A DNA stretch of 64,000 nt from Shewanella indica (GTDB lineage: Bacteria > Pseudomonadota > Gammaproteobacteria > Enterobacterales > Shewanellaceae): contig NZ_NIJK01000047.1 in the NCBI RefSeq assembly GCF_002836975.1, positions 222,951-286,950 on the forward strand. Direction: 5' to 3'. The position numbers and the translations under genes were made by a program. The first letter of the stretch is position 1. Every line of letters begins with the position of its first letter. A model generated the notes under the pieces. It saw only the letters and a program-made list of their open reading frames with translations. It had not been told where the DNA came from and did not search any database. Positions 9,330 through 20,079 of the stretch are shown here, in pieces.

Positions 9330-10292
9330 TCAGGGCTGATAAACGCCCACTACTTCAATACGTTGACTCGAGTCTGCATGTTTTGCTGCATTATCGAGAT
9401 CGATATGGCCGCTGTTGCTGACATCCATAAAGTCAAAGGCTGGTAAATCTGCTTCGGCAACTTCACCGCTGGCAGGAGCATCCGGATTACGCTCCAGAGC
9501 CAAAAAGTCAAACACGTTTCTATCAACGCCTTGGGATGGTGCAGTATTTTGCATCGCAGTAAAAATGGTTTCGATGCGGCCGGGGAACTGTTTGTCCCAC
9601 AGCTTGAGCATATTTTTGACCTCGGCGCGCTTGAGGTTTTCCTGGGAGCCGCAAAGGTTACATGGAATGATAGGGAAGGCTTTCAGCTTGGCGTATTCGG
9701 CAATGTCTTTTTCACGGCAATAGGCGAGGGGACGGATCACCATATTGGCCCCGTCATCCGATAGCAGCTTGGGTGGCATGGCCTTCATCTTGCCACCATA
9801 GAACATGTTAAGGAACAGGGTTTCTATGATGTCGTCTCTGTGGTGGCCGAGTGCTATCTTGGTGGCTCCTATTCGCTGGGCAAACCCATAAAGGGTACCG
9901 CGGCGCAGCCTGGAACAAAGCGAGCAGGTGGTCTTGCCTTCGGGGATCTTATCTTTGACTATCGAATAAGTGTCTTTTTCAAGAATATGGTAGGCCACGC
10001 CTAAACTATCCAGATAGGCCGGCAGCACATCTTCCGGGAAACCGGGCTGTTTCTGATCCAGATTGACGGCGACAATTTCAAACTGCACAGGTGCACGCTG
10101 CTGCAGATTCAACAAAATGTCCAGCATGGCATAGCTGTCTTTGCCGCCGGAGAGGCAGCACATCACGCGATCGCCTTCTTCAATCATATTGTAATCGGCA
10201 ATGGCGCTGCCTACTTCGCGGCGTAAACGCTTTTGCAGTTTGTTGAGACGAGTGATTTGTTTCTTATCCAGCTCTTGCATAACTTCAGACAT
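9330..10292 (-). CDS. ttcA: tRNA 2-thiocytidine synthetase TtcA
   Basis: Installs 2-thiocytidine at tRNA position 32. The PP-loop ATPase motif [12 protein letters not shown] lies near residue 50, and the two CxxC pairs that hold the iron-sulfur cluster are seen in [12 protein letters not shown] and IPCNLCGSQ. Length (320 residues) fits the family. It lies downstream of uspE and etrA on the same strand, as in the enterobacterial fnr-uspE-ttcA neighbourhood. A terminator-like hairpin sits directly against its start codon, so read-through from uspE may be limited. Confidence 0.97.
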   Translation of the reverse strand: MSEVMQELDKKQITRLNKLQKRLRREVGSAIADYNMIEEGDRVMCCLSGGKDSYAMLDILLNLQQRAPVQFEIVAVNLDQKQPGFPEDVLPAYLDSLGVAYHILEKDTYSIVKDKIPEGKTTCSLCSRLRRGTLYGFAQRIGATKIALGHHRDDIIETLFLNMFYGGKMKAMPPKLLSDDGANMVIRPLAYCREKDIAEYAKLKAFPIIPCNLCGSQENLKRAEVKNMLKLWDKQFPGRIETIFTAMQNTAPSQGVDRNVFDFLALERNPDAPASGEVAEADLPAFDFMDVSNSGHIDLDNAAKHADSSQRIEVVGVYQP

Positions 10293-10330
10293 AAAAAATA
10301 AGCGCCCAGTAACACTATGGTTCAGGGCGC
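10293..10330 (-). terminator. Intrinsic terminator of uspE abutting ttcA start
   Basis: On the minus strand, GCGCCC (10330-10325) and GGGCGC (10307-10302) form a stem with a 17-nt loop followed by a U-rich tract (TTATTTTTT) that runs straight into the ttcA ATG. It can end uspE transcripts or act as an attenuator for ttcA. Confidence 0.65.
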
Positions 10331-10369
10331 GTATTATTCCAGCTAAAGCCGGTCGGGTAAAGGGGCGAC

Positions 10370-11296
10370 TCAGGCCAGAGGCGACTTATAACCGTCGGGT
10401 TTGACCGCCAGCAGATCGCAGTTGACCGAATCTATCACATGTTCTGCTGTGTTGCCGATAAGCGCGGCAGAGAATCCGGTACGACCCACAGTGCCGAGAA
10501 CGACCAATTCGGCGTCCAATTGCTCTGCCAGCTCAGGGATAACATCCTCAGGCAGACCTTCTTTCACGTGACAGTGGGCGGTATCAACCCCGTAGCTGTT
10601 GGCCAGATAATTGACCCGTTGCTCGTGCTGCATGCGAATGGTTTCGTTGTAAGTGTGGGCATCAAAGTCCGGCAGTTCAATCGCCAGGTTGACCGGAGTT
10701 CCCGGATAACCGTTAACCAGGTGCACCTCGGCATCGAACTTGGCTGCAAGCTCTTGAGCATGTTCAATGATCTTGCCGTTCAGGGATTGATGTTCTTCAT
10801 CTTCAGAAGCAACGTTGACGGCGCAGAGAATTTTACCTTTTACCGGCCAGTCATGCTGTTTTACCAGCAACACAGGCACGGGAGCCTTACGCAACAAGTG
10901 CCAGTCGGTGGGGGTGAAAATAACCGCTTTGAGTTTGTCGTGCTCATGGGTGCCTTTGACTATCAGGTCATATTCTCCCTGAATGGCAAAGTTGATGATG
11001 CTCTCAAACGGGCGGTTGTGCCACAGTACTTCACTGTCTATCTCGAGTCCGGCTTGCTGGTGCGGTTTGAGCAGATCAGCGATCCAGGCTTTACGTTGGT
11101 TAATCACCCCTTGACGCATGGCCTCACGTTCCTGATTGGAAAGAATTGAGGTCATTTCATAGGAGAAATCAAAGATAGACAGAAAGACAGTGATCTTGGC
11201 CTTGCTGCGGGTGGCGAGTTCCACCGCGCGGGCAAGAGCAGGTTGCTGTTCTGATGTAGGGTCGACTACGACCAATAGCTTTTGATAGTCCCTCAT
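10370..11296 (-). CDS. uspE: Tandem universal stress protein UspE
   Basis: Cytoplasmic stress protein of 308 residues with two Usp domains in tandem, about 1-155 and 156-308. The second domain keeps the nucleotide-binding pattern G-x2-G-x9-GN ([15 protein letters not shown]). The first domain is more diverged at that loop, as is usual for UspE. It sits between etrA (upstream on the same strand) and ttcA, the conserved fnr neighbourhood. A near-consensus FNR/EtrA box lies 60-73 nt before the start, suggesting anaerobic control. Confidence 0.95.
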   Translation of the reverse strand: MRDYQKLLVVVDPTSEQQPALARAVELATRSKAKITVFLSIFDFSYEMTSILSNQEREAMRQGVINQRKAWIADLLKPHQQAGLEIDSEVLWHNRPFESIINFAIQGEYDLIVKGTHEHDKLKAVIFTPTDWHLLRKAPVPVLLVKQHDWPVKGKILCAVNVASEDEEHQSLNGKIIEHAQELAAKFDAEVHLVNGYPGTPVNLAIELPDFDAHTYNETIRMQHEQRVNYLANSYGVDTAHCHVKEGLPEDVIPELAEQLDAELVVLGTVGRTGFSAALIGNTAEHVIDSVNCDLLAVKPDGYKSPLA

Positions 11297-11355
11297 GGCT
11301 TTTTCCTTATTCCGCAGGATATACCTATATCATGCGATATTGGCTGTGATTTGTA

Positions 11356-11369
11356 TTGCTTGAGATCAA
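11356..11369 (-). promoter_or_regulatory. FNR/EtrA-type box upstream of uspE
   Basis: TTGCT-TGAG-ATCAA matches the FNR consensus TTGAT-N4-ATCAA at 9 of 10 defined positions. It lies between the etrA stop and the uspE start, so uspE is the only reasonable target. Confidence 0.6.
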
Positions 11370-11385
11370 TATATTGAATCGCTTG

Positions 11386-12138
11386 CTATCTTGCTATCCG
11401 GGCAGCTCCAGCCAACCTGTCGAGCTCTTCCAGATCCAGTATAGTGATATATTTGCCTTTCACTTCAATTAGTCCGGCCTTTTGGAACCGTCCCAGCAAA
11501 CGACTGATAGTTTCTACCGTCAGGCCAAGATAGTTGCCTATATCACCACGGGTCATGGTGAGGCGAAATTCCCTAGGGGAGAAGCCACGGCTGCCAAAAC
11601 GAGCGGCCAGGTTACTGATGAAAGCGGCCAAGCGTTCCTCGGCATTCTTTTTGCTTAGCAGCAGGATCATCCCTTGGTCACTCATGATTTCATTACTCAT
11701 CAAGCGCATGATCTGTTGTCTGAGTTTGGGCATGGTACCTGAGAGCTCATCCAGAGTATTGAAGGGGATTTCACAGACCATAGAGGTTTCCAGGGCCTGG
11801 GCAAAACTCTGGTGTGACTGGGCATGGATACCGTCAAAGCCTATGACATCACCGGCCAGATGGAAGCCGGTGATCTGCTCATCACCCTGTTCTGTGATGG
11901 TATAGCTTTTAATCGTTCCGGAGCGAATAGCATATAGAGACTTTAGCGGATCTCCGGACTTGAACAGCTGTTCACCTTTCTGAATGGGTTTCTTGCGTTC
12001 GATAATGTTGTCAAGCTGATCCAACTCATTAGTGTTGAGCGTAAAGGGAATACACAAGGTCCCCATGCTGCAATCATGACAATGAATGGTACAGCCCCCG
12101 GCAGCAGGGCGACGATGCTTGTTGTTGTCTATTGTCAT
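11386..12138 (-). CDS. etrA: Anaerobic regulator EtrA (FNR family)
   Basis: Oxygen-sensing Crp/Fnr-type transcription factor, 250 residues. The N-terminal cysteines [14 protein letters not shown] plus the internal Cys in MVCEIPF match the four ligands of the FNR [4Fe-4S] cluster. A cyclic-nucleotide-binding-like barrel follows, then a dimer helix and a C-terminal helix-turn-helix with the recognition segment [10 protein letters not shown] (E and R contact the TTGAT half-site). EtrA is the Shewanella name for this protein. Start at ATG 12138; an in-frame TTG four codons earlier is less likely. The gene lies just downstream of the cbb3 assembly genes. Confidence 0.96.
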   Translation of the reverse strand: MTIDNNKHRRPAAGGCTIHCHDCSMGTLCIPFTLNTNELDQLDNIIERKKPIQKGEQLFKSGDPLKSLYAIRSGTIKSYTITEQGDEQITGFHLAGDVIGFDGIHAQSHQSFAQALETSMVCEIPFNTLDELSGTMPKLRQQIMRLMSNEIMSDQGMILLLSKKNAEERLAAFISNLAARFGSRGFSPREFRLTMTRGDIGNYLGLTVETISRLLGRFQKAGLIEVKGKYITILDLEELDRLAGAARIAR

Positions 12139-12193
12139 AGTCTTTCTCAAGTAAAGCGACTCTTCCCATGTTAAACCAATTCACTGACCCCGG

Positions 12194-12886
12194 CTAGTCG
12201 AGCTGAGCCAAGGCGATATAGAGTGTTTGGATCCCGAATCCAACCAAGAGTAAACCGGCAATTAAACGCACGGCGCGCTTTTGAGCCCAGTCGGCCAGCG
12301 CCTTGGCGGCAACCCCGGCGCTGAGCAGGGCAGGTAATGTTCCCAAACCGAAACAAAGCATAATAAGCGCGCCCTGGCTGGCGCTGCCGCTGGCCACGGC
12401 CCAGGTAAGAGTGCTGTATACCAGCCCACAAGGCAACCAGCCCCAGACCATACCAGCCAATAAAGCCTGCCCGGGGTGAGTCACGGGTAACACTTTTTGG
12501 GACAATGGTTTAAGTAAATGCCACAATCCCTGCCCCAGGCGCTCAATCTGCACCAGCCCTACCCAGATGCGGGCAATATAGAGCCCCATGGCGATCATCA
12601 TCACACCGGCAATGAGCCTGAGCACCAAGAGGTAAATATCGATATCAAACAGCATGCCAAGCCCAGCAGCAGAACCGCCCACCAAAGCGCCGGCCAGGCT
12701 GTAACTGAGAATACGGCCAAGATTATAGGGAAGCAGAAACGAGAGTTGTTGCGCCAGCGGATTCTGGCCTCGACGGGCAGCGGGAAGCTGGCTGGAAAAG
12801 GCGCCCACCAAACCACCGCACATACCAAAGCAGTGTCCGGCTCCCATTAGGCCCACTAAAAAGGCACCTGTGAGGTTATATTCCAT
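12194..12886 (-). CDS. TauE/SafE-like (DsbD_2-type) membrane protein of cbb3 locus
   Basis: Six to seven-helix inner-membrane protein of 230 residues. The first helix carries GAGHCFGMCGG and a later helix GWLPCGLVYS, the paired Cys motifs typical of the small family often annotated as sulfite exporter TauE/SafE or DsbD_2 and found beside ccoS in many proteobacteria. A role in metal or thiol handling for oxidase maturation is inferred from this context only. Start at ATG 12886 with AGGATAGAGG before it; it overlaps the 3' end of ccoS by 11 bp, indicating translational coupling. Confidence 0.85.
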   Translation of the reverse strand: MEYNLTGAFLVGLMGAGHCFGMCGGLVGAFSSQLPAARRGQNPLAQQLSFLLPYNLGRILSYSLAGALVGGSAAGLGMLFDIDIYLLVLRLIAGVMMIAMGLYIARIWVGLVQIERLGQGLWHLLKPLSQKVLPVTHPGQALLAGMVWGWLPCGLVYSTLTWAVASGSASQGALIMLCFGLGTLPALLSAGVAAKALADWAQKRAVRLIAGLLLVGFGIQTLYIALAQLD

Positions 12887-13103
12887 TGCCTCTATCCTGA
12901 GGAGCTTGAGTGACTTCAGTTTCAGCCGTTTGAGATTGCTCCTGTTGCGTCTTGCTGTCCATTGGTTCCTCATCAAACAGAATCGACACACTGTGGCGCT
13001 CAAGATCGTCAAATTGATCCGATTTTACCGCCCAGAAAAACACACCAACAGCAATCAGCACAAACAGCATGGCGATGGGGATTAGTACGTAAATAATACT
13101 CAT
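12876..13103 (-). CDS. ccoS: cbb3 oxidase maturation protein CcoS
   Basis: Short (75 residues) single-span membrane protein: MSIIYVLIPIAMLFVLIAVGVFFWAVKSDQFDDLERHS is the CcoS signature, followed by a polar tail. In other bacteria CcoS is needed for cofactor (heme and copper) insertion into the oxidase. It overlaps the end of ccoI by 4 bp and the next gene by 11 bp, so ccoI-ccoS-TauE-like form one unit. Confidence 0.93.
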   Translation of the reverse strand: MSIIYVLIPIAMLFVLIAVGVFFWAVKSDQFDDLERHSVSILFDEEPMDSKTQQEQSQTAETEVTQAPQDRGNGI

Positions 13104-15496
13104 AAGCGGACCCTGAGAAGTCTGAGGCTGTTGCTGACAACGATCAGCGAACTGGCCGACATGCCGATGGCGGCGATATATGGTGCGACATGACCTGTTA
13201 CGGCCAGAGGCAGTATAAGAAGGTTATATCCCAAAGCCCAGGCAAGATTTTGACGAATGATACGATTGGCTTTGCGGGCAACGGCTATGGCTTGGGTAAA
13301 GCGCCACAGATGATCGCCAAGCAGAATCAGATCAGCACTGTTTTTCGCCAGCGCGGTGCCACTGCCCATGGCGATAGAGAGATCGGCGCCGGCAAGCACT
13401 GGGGCATCATTGATGCCATCGCCGAACATGGCTACCTTATGTTGTTGTTGCAAACTGCGTACATAGTCGAGCTTGTCTGCCGGGCTCATGTCTGCGTGCA
13501 CTTCAGTTATGCCAACTTGCCGGGCCAGAGATTCGACATGGGGCCGGGTATCACCGCTGGCAATCGCCAGACGGATATTGTTTGCCTTGAGTGCCTCGAC
13601 CGTATCCTTGGCGTCTTCTCTCAGCCTGTCTTGCAAAATAAAACTGGCCACCAAACCTTGCTCATCGGCGAGGAACACCTGTTGCTGCTGACTTGGCGCA
13701 AACTTGATACCGACAAACTCGGCGTTGCCTATCTTAAAATCGCGACCATTGATTTGGCCGCTGATGCCGCGAGCCACTTGATGATGCACGTTTTCAGCCT
13801 CAAGTGTGCCCCCATAAGGGCTGAAAGCCAGAGCTATCGGATGCAATGAACCGGCTTCGAGCGCTGCCGCCACTTGTTTTACCTGCAACTCGCTGTACTC
13901 AGCTTCACGGCCTTTGTTGATGCGGGTTTCCAATAAGGTCAGATTACCGCAGGTGAGGGTGCCGGTCTTGTCAAAGACGACAGCATCAATTTGTGGCAAT
14001 TTTTCAAATACCCCCGCTTTACGGGTAATCACCCCGAGGCGGGTAAACAGTGCTGTAGCACAGGTCACAGCAGTCGGGGTTGCCAGGGCCAGCGCGCATG
14101 GGCAGGTAGCTACCAATACAGACAGCGTGACCCAGAAAGCATCTTCGGGTGAGAACTGGTGCCACACCAGATAAGTGATAACCGCTATGCTGAGTATGGT
14201 GCCGGTGAAATAACGCGACAGCTTGTCGGCCGTCATGGCGACGGCGGGTTTGTTATTGGAGGCCAGTTCCTGCAAGCGGATGATTTCTGCCACCAGTTGA
14301 TCTTGGCCTATGGCGTTCACCCGTACTTTCAGTGGTTGATCCTGATTGATGGTACCGGCATAAACCTGGTCTCCAGGCTGTTTGCTCTGCGGCATCTGCT
14401 CGCCGGTAAGCATGGCCTCGTTCACCGCAGAATGGCCGTGCTCAACCGAGCCGTCGGCGGGGATCACTTCCCCCGGTCTTACCAGCACCACGTCGTCTAT
14501 TTGCAGGCGTTTGGCGGGGATCTCTTCGTTGCTGCCATCTTCCGTAATACGTTGGGCGGTCAAGGGCACCAACTTATGCAGGTTACTCGAACTGACCGAG
14601 GCTTTCTGCCGCGCCGCCTGTTCAAAATAGCGCCCAAGCAACAGGAAGAAGGTGAACATGGACACAGACTCGAAATAGACTTCGCCAGTGCCTTGTACTG
14701 TCGCAATACAGCTGGCGATATAGGCGCCGCAGATGGCGATGGAGACAGACACATCCATATTGAGCCTGCCGGCAAGCAGGGCCCGCAGCGCACTGAAATA
14801 AAAAGGCTGCGCCGAATAGAACACCACAGGTGCGGCAAACATCATGCTTACCCAGCGGAAATAGTCGCGATATTCCACTTCAAGCCCGGTAAAGTAACCG
14901 GCGTACAGCGCCAGGGCAAACATCATCACCTGCATGGTGGCAAAGCCCGCCAAGCCAAGCCTCAGCAGAAACTTACGGCTGTTCTTTTTACTCTGAACTT
15001 CCTGATCATCCAACTGATAAGGCGCCGCCTGATAACCGATACGGCCGATTTGATTAAGTATTTCAGACAGCTTAATGTCGGCCGGACGCCAACTGATGAG
15101 GGCTCTTTGGGTGGTGGAGTTAACCTGCACCGAATCTATGCCGGGCAACTGTTTAACTTTATGCTCGATGAGCCAGGCGCAGGCGGCACAGGTAATGCCG
15201 TCAATCGATAGCGAGACTGAGGTTTGATTGCCTTGATCATGCACAAAATCCTGCTGCACTTCGGGAAGATCGTAGGCACTGAAGGTCTTGAGCTCGTCCG
15301 GCACCAGAGCGTTTTGCCTGCTGCCGGGTTCGGAGCGAAATTTATAGTAATTGGTCAGTCCGGCATCCATGATGGCCTGAGCCACTGCCTGACAGCCAAG
15401 ACAACACATGGGCTGAGCCTGACCATCAATCACTGTACTGAACTGCATACCCGTGGTCACGGGCTCCCCACAATGAAAACAGACTGTATGTGTCAT
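13100..15496 (-). CDS. ccoI: Copper-translocating P-type ATPase CcoI (FixI)
   Basis: P1B-type ATPase of 798 residues that supplies copper for cbb3 oxidase assembly. From the N-terminus: a Cys-rich segment (CFHCGEPV ... MCCLGCQAV), a heavy-metal-associated domain with GITCAACAWL, membrane helices, the TGE actuator motif in MLTGEQMP, the metal-site CPC in TCPCALALATP, the phosphorylation motif DKTGTLTCG, and GDGINDAPVL near the end. Start at ATG 15496; the frame extends to TTG 15508, which overlaps the ccoH stop. It lies directly downstream of ccoH. Confidence 0.96.
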   Translation of the reverse strand: MTHTVCFHCGEPVTTGMQFSTVIDGQAQPMCCLGCQAVAQAIMDAGLTNYYKFRSEPGSRQNALVPDELKTFSAYDLPEVQQDFVHDQGNQTSVSLSIDGITCAACAWLIEHKVKQLPGIDSVQVNSTTQRALISWRPADIKLSEILNQIGRIGYQAAPYQLDDQEVQSKKNSRKFLLRLGLAGFATMQVMMFALALYAGYFTGLEVEYRDYFRWVSMMFAAPVVFYSAQPFYFSALRALLAGRLNMDVSVSIAICGAYIASCIATVQGTGEVYFESVSMFTFFLLLGRYFEQAARQKASVSSSNLHKLVPLTAQRITEDGSNEEIPAKRLQIDDVVLVRPGEVIPADGSVEHGHSAVNEAMLTGEQMPQSKQPGDQVYAGTINQDQPLKVRVNAIGQDQLVAEIIRLQELASNNKPAVAMTADKLSRYFTGTILSIAVITYLVWHQFSPEDAFWVTLSVLVATCPCALALATPTAVTCATALFTRLGVITRKAGVFEKLPQIDAVVFDKTGTLTCGNLTLLETRINKGREAEYSELQVKQVAAALEAGSLHPIALAFSPYGGTLEAENVHHQVARGISGQINGRDFKIGNAEFVGIKFAPSQQQQVFLADEQGLVASFILQDRLREDAKDTVEALKANNIRLAIASGDTRPHVESLARQVGITEVHADMSPADKLDYVRSLQQQHKVAMFGDGINDAPVLAGADLSIAMGSGTALAKNSADLILLGDHLWRFTQAIAVARKANRIIRQNLAWALGYNLLILPLAVTGHVAPYIAAIGMSASSLIVVSNSLRLLRVRL

Positions 15497-15504
15497 GACA
15501 GCAC

Positions 15505-15984
15505 TCAATTGAGCCAGTAGGTTTTATCCGCTTCTATTTGCAGTCTTTGCTGCAAACGCCATTTACGGTCAAATCCTTCGATTCGCACAACCCAGGCGCC
15601 ATCAAGCGACTCATTGGGGATATAGCGATAGACCTTGGAGGCATCAGCCGTCAGCATTTGGGTAAAATCCTTTTCTGCCAGAGTTGGGTGGTAAAACTCC
15701 AGATTCATTGCCGCGAGATATTCCGGGCCGCCGTGTTGGGTTATCAAAAGTTCACCATTATGCCATTCAAGGGAAAACTGCATCCCCAGTTGACGGGCAT
15801 ATTGAATTTTGTGGATGTCCTGGTTAATTGCCTTACCGTTTTTATAGTAGTCGTCGGCAACCAGGGAATCGGAGTTGGTGAGGGCAATACGCAGAGTGGC
15901 AAAACTGGCTATAACGGCGCACATGGGCAAAACGATAAGAAACCAAGGCCAGAACTGCTTATACCAGGCTTGTGGAGCGCTCAT
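15505..15984 (-). CDS. ccoH: cbb3 oxidase assembly protein CcoH (FixH)
   Basis: 159-residue protein with one N-terminal membrane helix (WPWFLIVLPMCAVIASFATLRIA-type) followed by SDSLVADDYYKNGKAINQDI, a well-known FixH/CcoH segment, and a periplasmic beta domain. It helps assemble the oxidase complex. It lies downstream of the ccoNOQP terminator and starts the ccoHIS unit. Confidence 0.93.
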   Translation of the reverse strand: MSAPQAWYKQFWPWFLIVLPMCAVIASFATLRIALTNSDSLVADDYYKNGKAINQDIHKIQYARQLGMQFSLEWHNGELLITQHGGPEYLAAMNLEFYHPTLAEKDFTQMLTADASKVYRYIPNESLDGAWVVRIEGFDRKWRLQQRLQIEADKTYWLN

Positions 15985-16035
15985 ACTGTTTACCTACTAT
16001 TCTATTTGGGCGGCTATTCTATCGCGAAAGCGGTT

Positions 16036-16072
16036 TTTTAAAAACAAAGGCCCCGAAATTATCGAGGCCTTT
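16036..16072 (-). terminator. Terminator of ccoNOQP
   Basis: Minus-strand stem AAAGGCC / GGCCTTT (16072-16066 with 16052-16046) with further partial pairing inside, followed by a U-rich run (G then TTTTT). It lies 17 nt after the ccoP stop. Confidence 0.8.
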
Positions 16073-16088
16073 GAAAAGTCAAGCGAAC

Positions 16089-17075
16089 TTACTTCTCTGC
16101 CTGATGTGACAAGCTGTATACGTAAGCGGCGATAACGTGAACTTTCTCTTCACCGAGAACGTCTTTCCAAGGTGGCATAACGCCACTGCGGCCGTTCTTA
16201 ATGGATTCCATTATCACGCCACGGCTGCCGCCGTAGAGCCAGACATTGTCGGTCAGGTTAGGGGCACCCATCAGCTTGTTGCCTTTGCCGTCCATACCGT
16301 GACAGGCAAAACAGCCCTTCATGAATGAACCCTGGCCTTTGGCAGCCAAAGCCGCGTCGTGTTCACGACCGGACAGGCTAATCACATATTCGGCCAAACC
16401 TTCAATCTCGCTGTCATCGATAGGCAGACCACCTTTAGGTGGCATCATACCGTGACGACCGTTCATTATGGTGGTCTTGATGGTTTCCAACTCGCCGCCG
16501 TACAACCAGTCACCGTCGGTCAGGTTAGGGAAACCTTTGCCACCACGACCGGCAGAGCCGTGACACTGGGCACAGTTCTGCAGGAACAGACGGCCACCTA
16601 CTTTGAGAGCTTCTTCGTTCTTAACCAGCTCGGCCAATGGCGTTGCTTTATAGGCTTCGAAGATAGGGCCGTACTTCTCATCGGCAAGCTTCACTTCCTG
16701 ATCGTACTGCACCCAACGGCCTTCTTCTGTTGCGTCGGCAATCGCCTTGGCAGAGTCGGCCTTGATGCCTTGCTCTGTACCTATGCTCTGGTTGGAACTA
16801 CTCCAGCCGAGCAGGCCTTTGTAATTACCCAGGCCTGGGTAGAGTACCAGGTAGAGCAGACCAAAGACGATGGTGATATAAAAGAGATAGCTCCACCATT
16901 TAGGCAGTGGGTTGTTGATCTCCTGGATACCATCATAGCTGTGGTCCATCAGGTCGCCTTCTTTAATCTCCGGCGTGGTGTTTTTGGAGCAGAGCCGTAG
17001 CAGAATAAAACATCCTGCGATCACCAGTAAGCTGAGTACGGTGATCCAGATACTCCAGAAGTTACTCATTAACAT
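16089..17075 (-). CDS. ccoP: cbb3 oxidase diheme cytochrome c subunit CcoP
   Basis: Electron-entry subunit III of cbb3 oxidase, 328 residues. The N-terminus has two membrane spans (ITVLSLLVIAGCFILLRL and WWSYLFYITIVFGLLYLVLYP), followed by two cytochrome c domains with CAQCH and CFACH heme-binding motifs and distal Met ligands in HGMMPPKGG and SGVMPPWKD. The ATG overlaps the ccoQ stop codon (TAATG), so translation is coupled. AGGAG lies 10 nt upstream. Confidence 0.97.
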   Translation of the reverse strand: MLMSNFWSIWITVLSLLVIAGCFILLRLCSKNTTPEIKEGDLMDHSYDGIQEINNPLPKWWSYLFYITIVFGLLYLVLYPGLGNYKGLLGWSSSNQSIGTEQGIKADSAKAIADATEEGRWVQYDQEVKLADEKYGPIFEAYKATPLAELVKNEEALKVGGRLFLQNCAQCHGSAGRGGKGFPNLTDGDWLYGGELETIKTTIMNGRHGMMPPKGGLPIDDSEIEGLAEYVISLSGREHDAALAAKGQGSFMKGCFACHGMDGKGNKLMGAPNLTDNVWLYGGSRGVIMESIKNGRSGVMPPWKDVLGEEKVHVIAAYVYSLSHQAEK

Positions 17076-17251
17076 TATTTGTGTTCTCCTGAGTCCTTCG
17101 CATTCTGGTGTTGTTCTTCATCGGAAAACACCAGGTTAGCCGCTTCGTCGAATTGCTTTTGACGACGCGAGCTATATGCCCAAGCAAATATCCCGACAAA
17201 AACCAGGATCAAAACCAGCGTTATAATCCCTTGTATAGTGCCGTAGTCCAT
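17075..17251 (-). CDS. ccoQ: cbb3 oxidase small subunit CcoQ
   Basis: Fifty-eight codons found by reading the gap between ccoO and ccoP: begins MDYGTIQGIITLVLILVFVG, continues with an aromatic end to the single helix (IFAWAYSSRRQK) and an acidic tail. This is the standard CcoQ layout, and its position between ccoO and ccoP fixes the call. The stop codon overlaps the ccoP start by one base. Confidence 0.93.
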   Translation of the reverse strand: MDYGTIQGIITLVLILVFVGIFAWAYSSRRQKQFDEAANLVFSDEEQHQNAKDSGEHK

Positions 17252-17261
17252 ATTTGCCTCC

Positions 17262-17867
17262 TTATTTCAGTGCGTGTCCCAGCGACTGCAGATAGGCGAT
17301 CAGCGCCTGCAGCTCTGTCTTGCCTTCAACGGCTTTTTGGGCGCCTTCGATATCTTTATCTTCGTATGGCACACCAAAACCACGCATCACTTCCATTTTC
17401 TTGGCTGTGTATTCACCTGTTAGGGTGTTTTCAGCAAGCCAAGGGAAGGCAGGCATGTTGGACTGAGGAACAACGGCACGGGGATCGATCAGGTGAACTT
17501 CATGCCATTTGTCACTGTAACGACCACCCACACGGGCCAGGTCGGGACCGGTGCGCTTGGAGCCCCACAGGAATGGGTGATCCCAAACAGATTCACCGGC
17601 AACCGAATAGTGGCCGTAACGCTCGGTTTCGGCACGCAGCGGACGGATCATCTGACTGTGACAGTTGTTACATCCTTCACGGATATAGATATCACGGCCT
17701 TCCAGCTGCAGGGCTGTGTAAGGCTTGAGACCGGCAACCGGCTCAGTGGTATCTTTTTGGAAGATAAGCGGCGTGATCTGCACCAGGCCACCAATACTGA
17801 TGGCAATCACAGTGAAGATACCCAGCAGGCCGACGTTCTTCTCAACTATTTCATGATTGAATTTCAT
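17262..17867 (-). CDS. ccoO: cbb3 oxidase monoheme cytochrome c subunit CcoO
   Basis: Subunit II, 201 residues: one N-terminal membrane anchor ([25 protein letters not shown]), then a cytochrome c domain with heme motif [11 protein letters not shown] and a later methionine ([11 protein letters not shown]) as likely axial ligand. TAAGGAG precedes the ATG. It lies 12 nt downstream of ccoN. Confidence 0.97.
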   Translation of the reverse strand: MKFNHEIVEKNVGLLGIFTVIAISIGGLVQITPLIFQKDTTEPVAGLKPYTALQLEGRDIYIREGCNNCHSQMIRPLRAETERYGHYSVAGESVWDHPFLWGSKRTGPDLARVGGRYSDKWHEVHLIDPRAVVPQSNMPAFPWLAENTLTGEYTAKKMEVMRGFGVPYEDKDIEGAQKAVEGKTELQALIAYLQSLGHALK

Positions 17868-17879
17868 CGTTACTGCTCC

Positions 17880-19316
<1,437 letters not shown>

Positions 19317-19521
19317 ATTGCTTCCACTGCTTATTACTTTTACTTGTTGTTCAGTAAAGGACTGGCCTTTACCTGTTATAAAATGACTCGAGTGAAGGCG
19401 TCCCCTATGAGAGTCACACTCTTGTGTCAATGGCTTGGCCTGCATATTTGGAATAAAACGTCAGGCGATGCAATGATACTTGAGCTACATCAAAAAAGAT
19501 ACCAATCTGCCGGACACATTG

Positions 19522-19535
19522 TTGATCCAGATCAA
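19522..19535 (-). promoter_or_regulatory. Perfect FNR/EtrA box upstream of ccoN
   Basis: TTGAT-CCAG-ATCAA is a 10/10 match to the FNR consensus. A plausible minus-strand -10 (TATCTT at 19501-19496) lies 20 nt downstream, close to the spacing expected for activation. The site also lies 47 nt before the divergent lipoprotein gene at 19582. Confidence 0.85.
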
Positions 19536-19581
19536 ACTTGACCATAGAATGTTAACACCTTGCAGCATAAGGTGAAATTTT

Positions 19582-20043
19582 ATGCATAGCGTGACTCTTT
19601 CCAAGCTATTTTGCGCCGTTTTCAGCCTGTTCGCGCTTCTTGGGTGTGACCAGGCTCAAGTTCCAAGCACAACCCAATCTGCCAGCGATCCCAGTTTGTG
19701 TGATTTTTCCGTGTCTGCTTGTGTTAAGAAATTGGGCGAGCAGCAGGTCTCTTTGATGTTAAACCCAGAATATGCCCCCAGCGAAAAGCCTATTCACTGG
19801 CAGCTTGGCTTTGATCGCCCGGTGTCCAATCTCAAACTTCGTGTAGAAGGCAGAGATATGTTTATGGGCGTCATTCCTATGACGCCATCTGCCACCGAAG
19901 GGGAATCATTTGAGGGCCAGCTGATTTTTGGCTCCTGCAGCAGTGGTTATATGGTATGGCGGGTGTTTGTCAGTTGGCAGCAAGGTACAGAACAGTACTC
20001 CACTTGGTTCGACTTTCTTGCTGATAGTCACAAGCAAAAGTAA
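19582..20043 (+). CDS. Small lipoprotein divergent from ccoN
   Basis: 153 residues with a clear lipoprotein signal (LFCAVFSLFALLGC) and lipobox LLGC, so the mature N-terminus is lipidated. The mature domain is beta-rich (WQLGFDRPVSNLKLRVEGRDMFMGVIP and WRVFVSWQQGTEQYSTWFDFL) with extra Cys that may pair. I know no function. Its divergent position, sharing the upstream region and FNR box with ccoN, suggests a link to cbb3 oxidase expression, but this is positional inference. AAGGTG precedes the ATG by 8 nt. Confidence 0.75.
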   Translation: MHSVTLSKLFCAVFSLFALLGCDQAQVPSTTQSASDPSLCDFSVSACVKKLGEQQVSLMLNPEYAPSEKPIHWQLGFDRPVSNLKLRVEGRDMFMGVIPMTPSATEGESFEGQLIFGSCSSGYMVWRVFVSWQQGTEQYSTWFDFLADSHKQK

Positions 20044-20079
20044 TAGGAATCACCTTATTGACGCGCCATTGGCAACAAC

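Noticed and set aside
10439..11149. Long plus-strand open frame opposite uspE (236 codons)
   Set aside because: Lies entirely antisense to uspE, whose Usp motifs and synteny are clear; composition and lack of motifs mark it as a shadow frame. The same holds for the 350-codon frame opposite ccoI and the 329-codon frame opposite ccoN.
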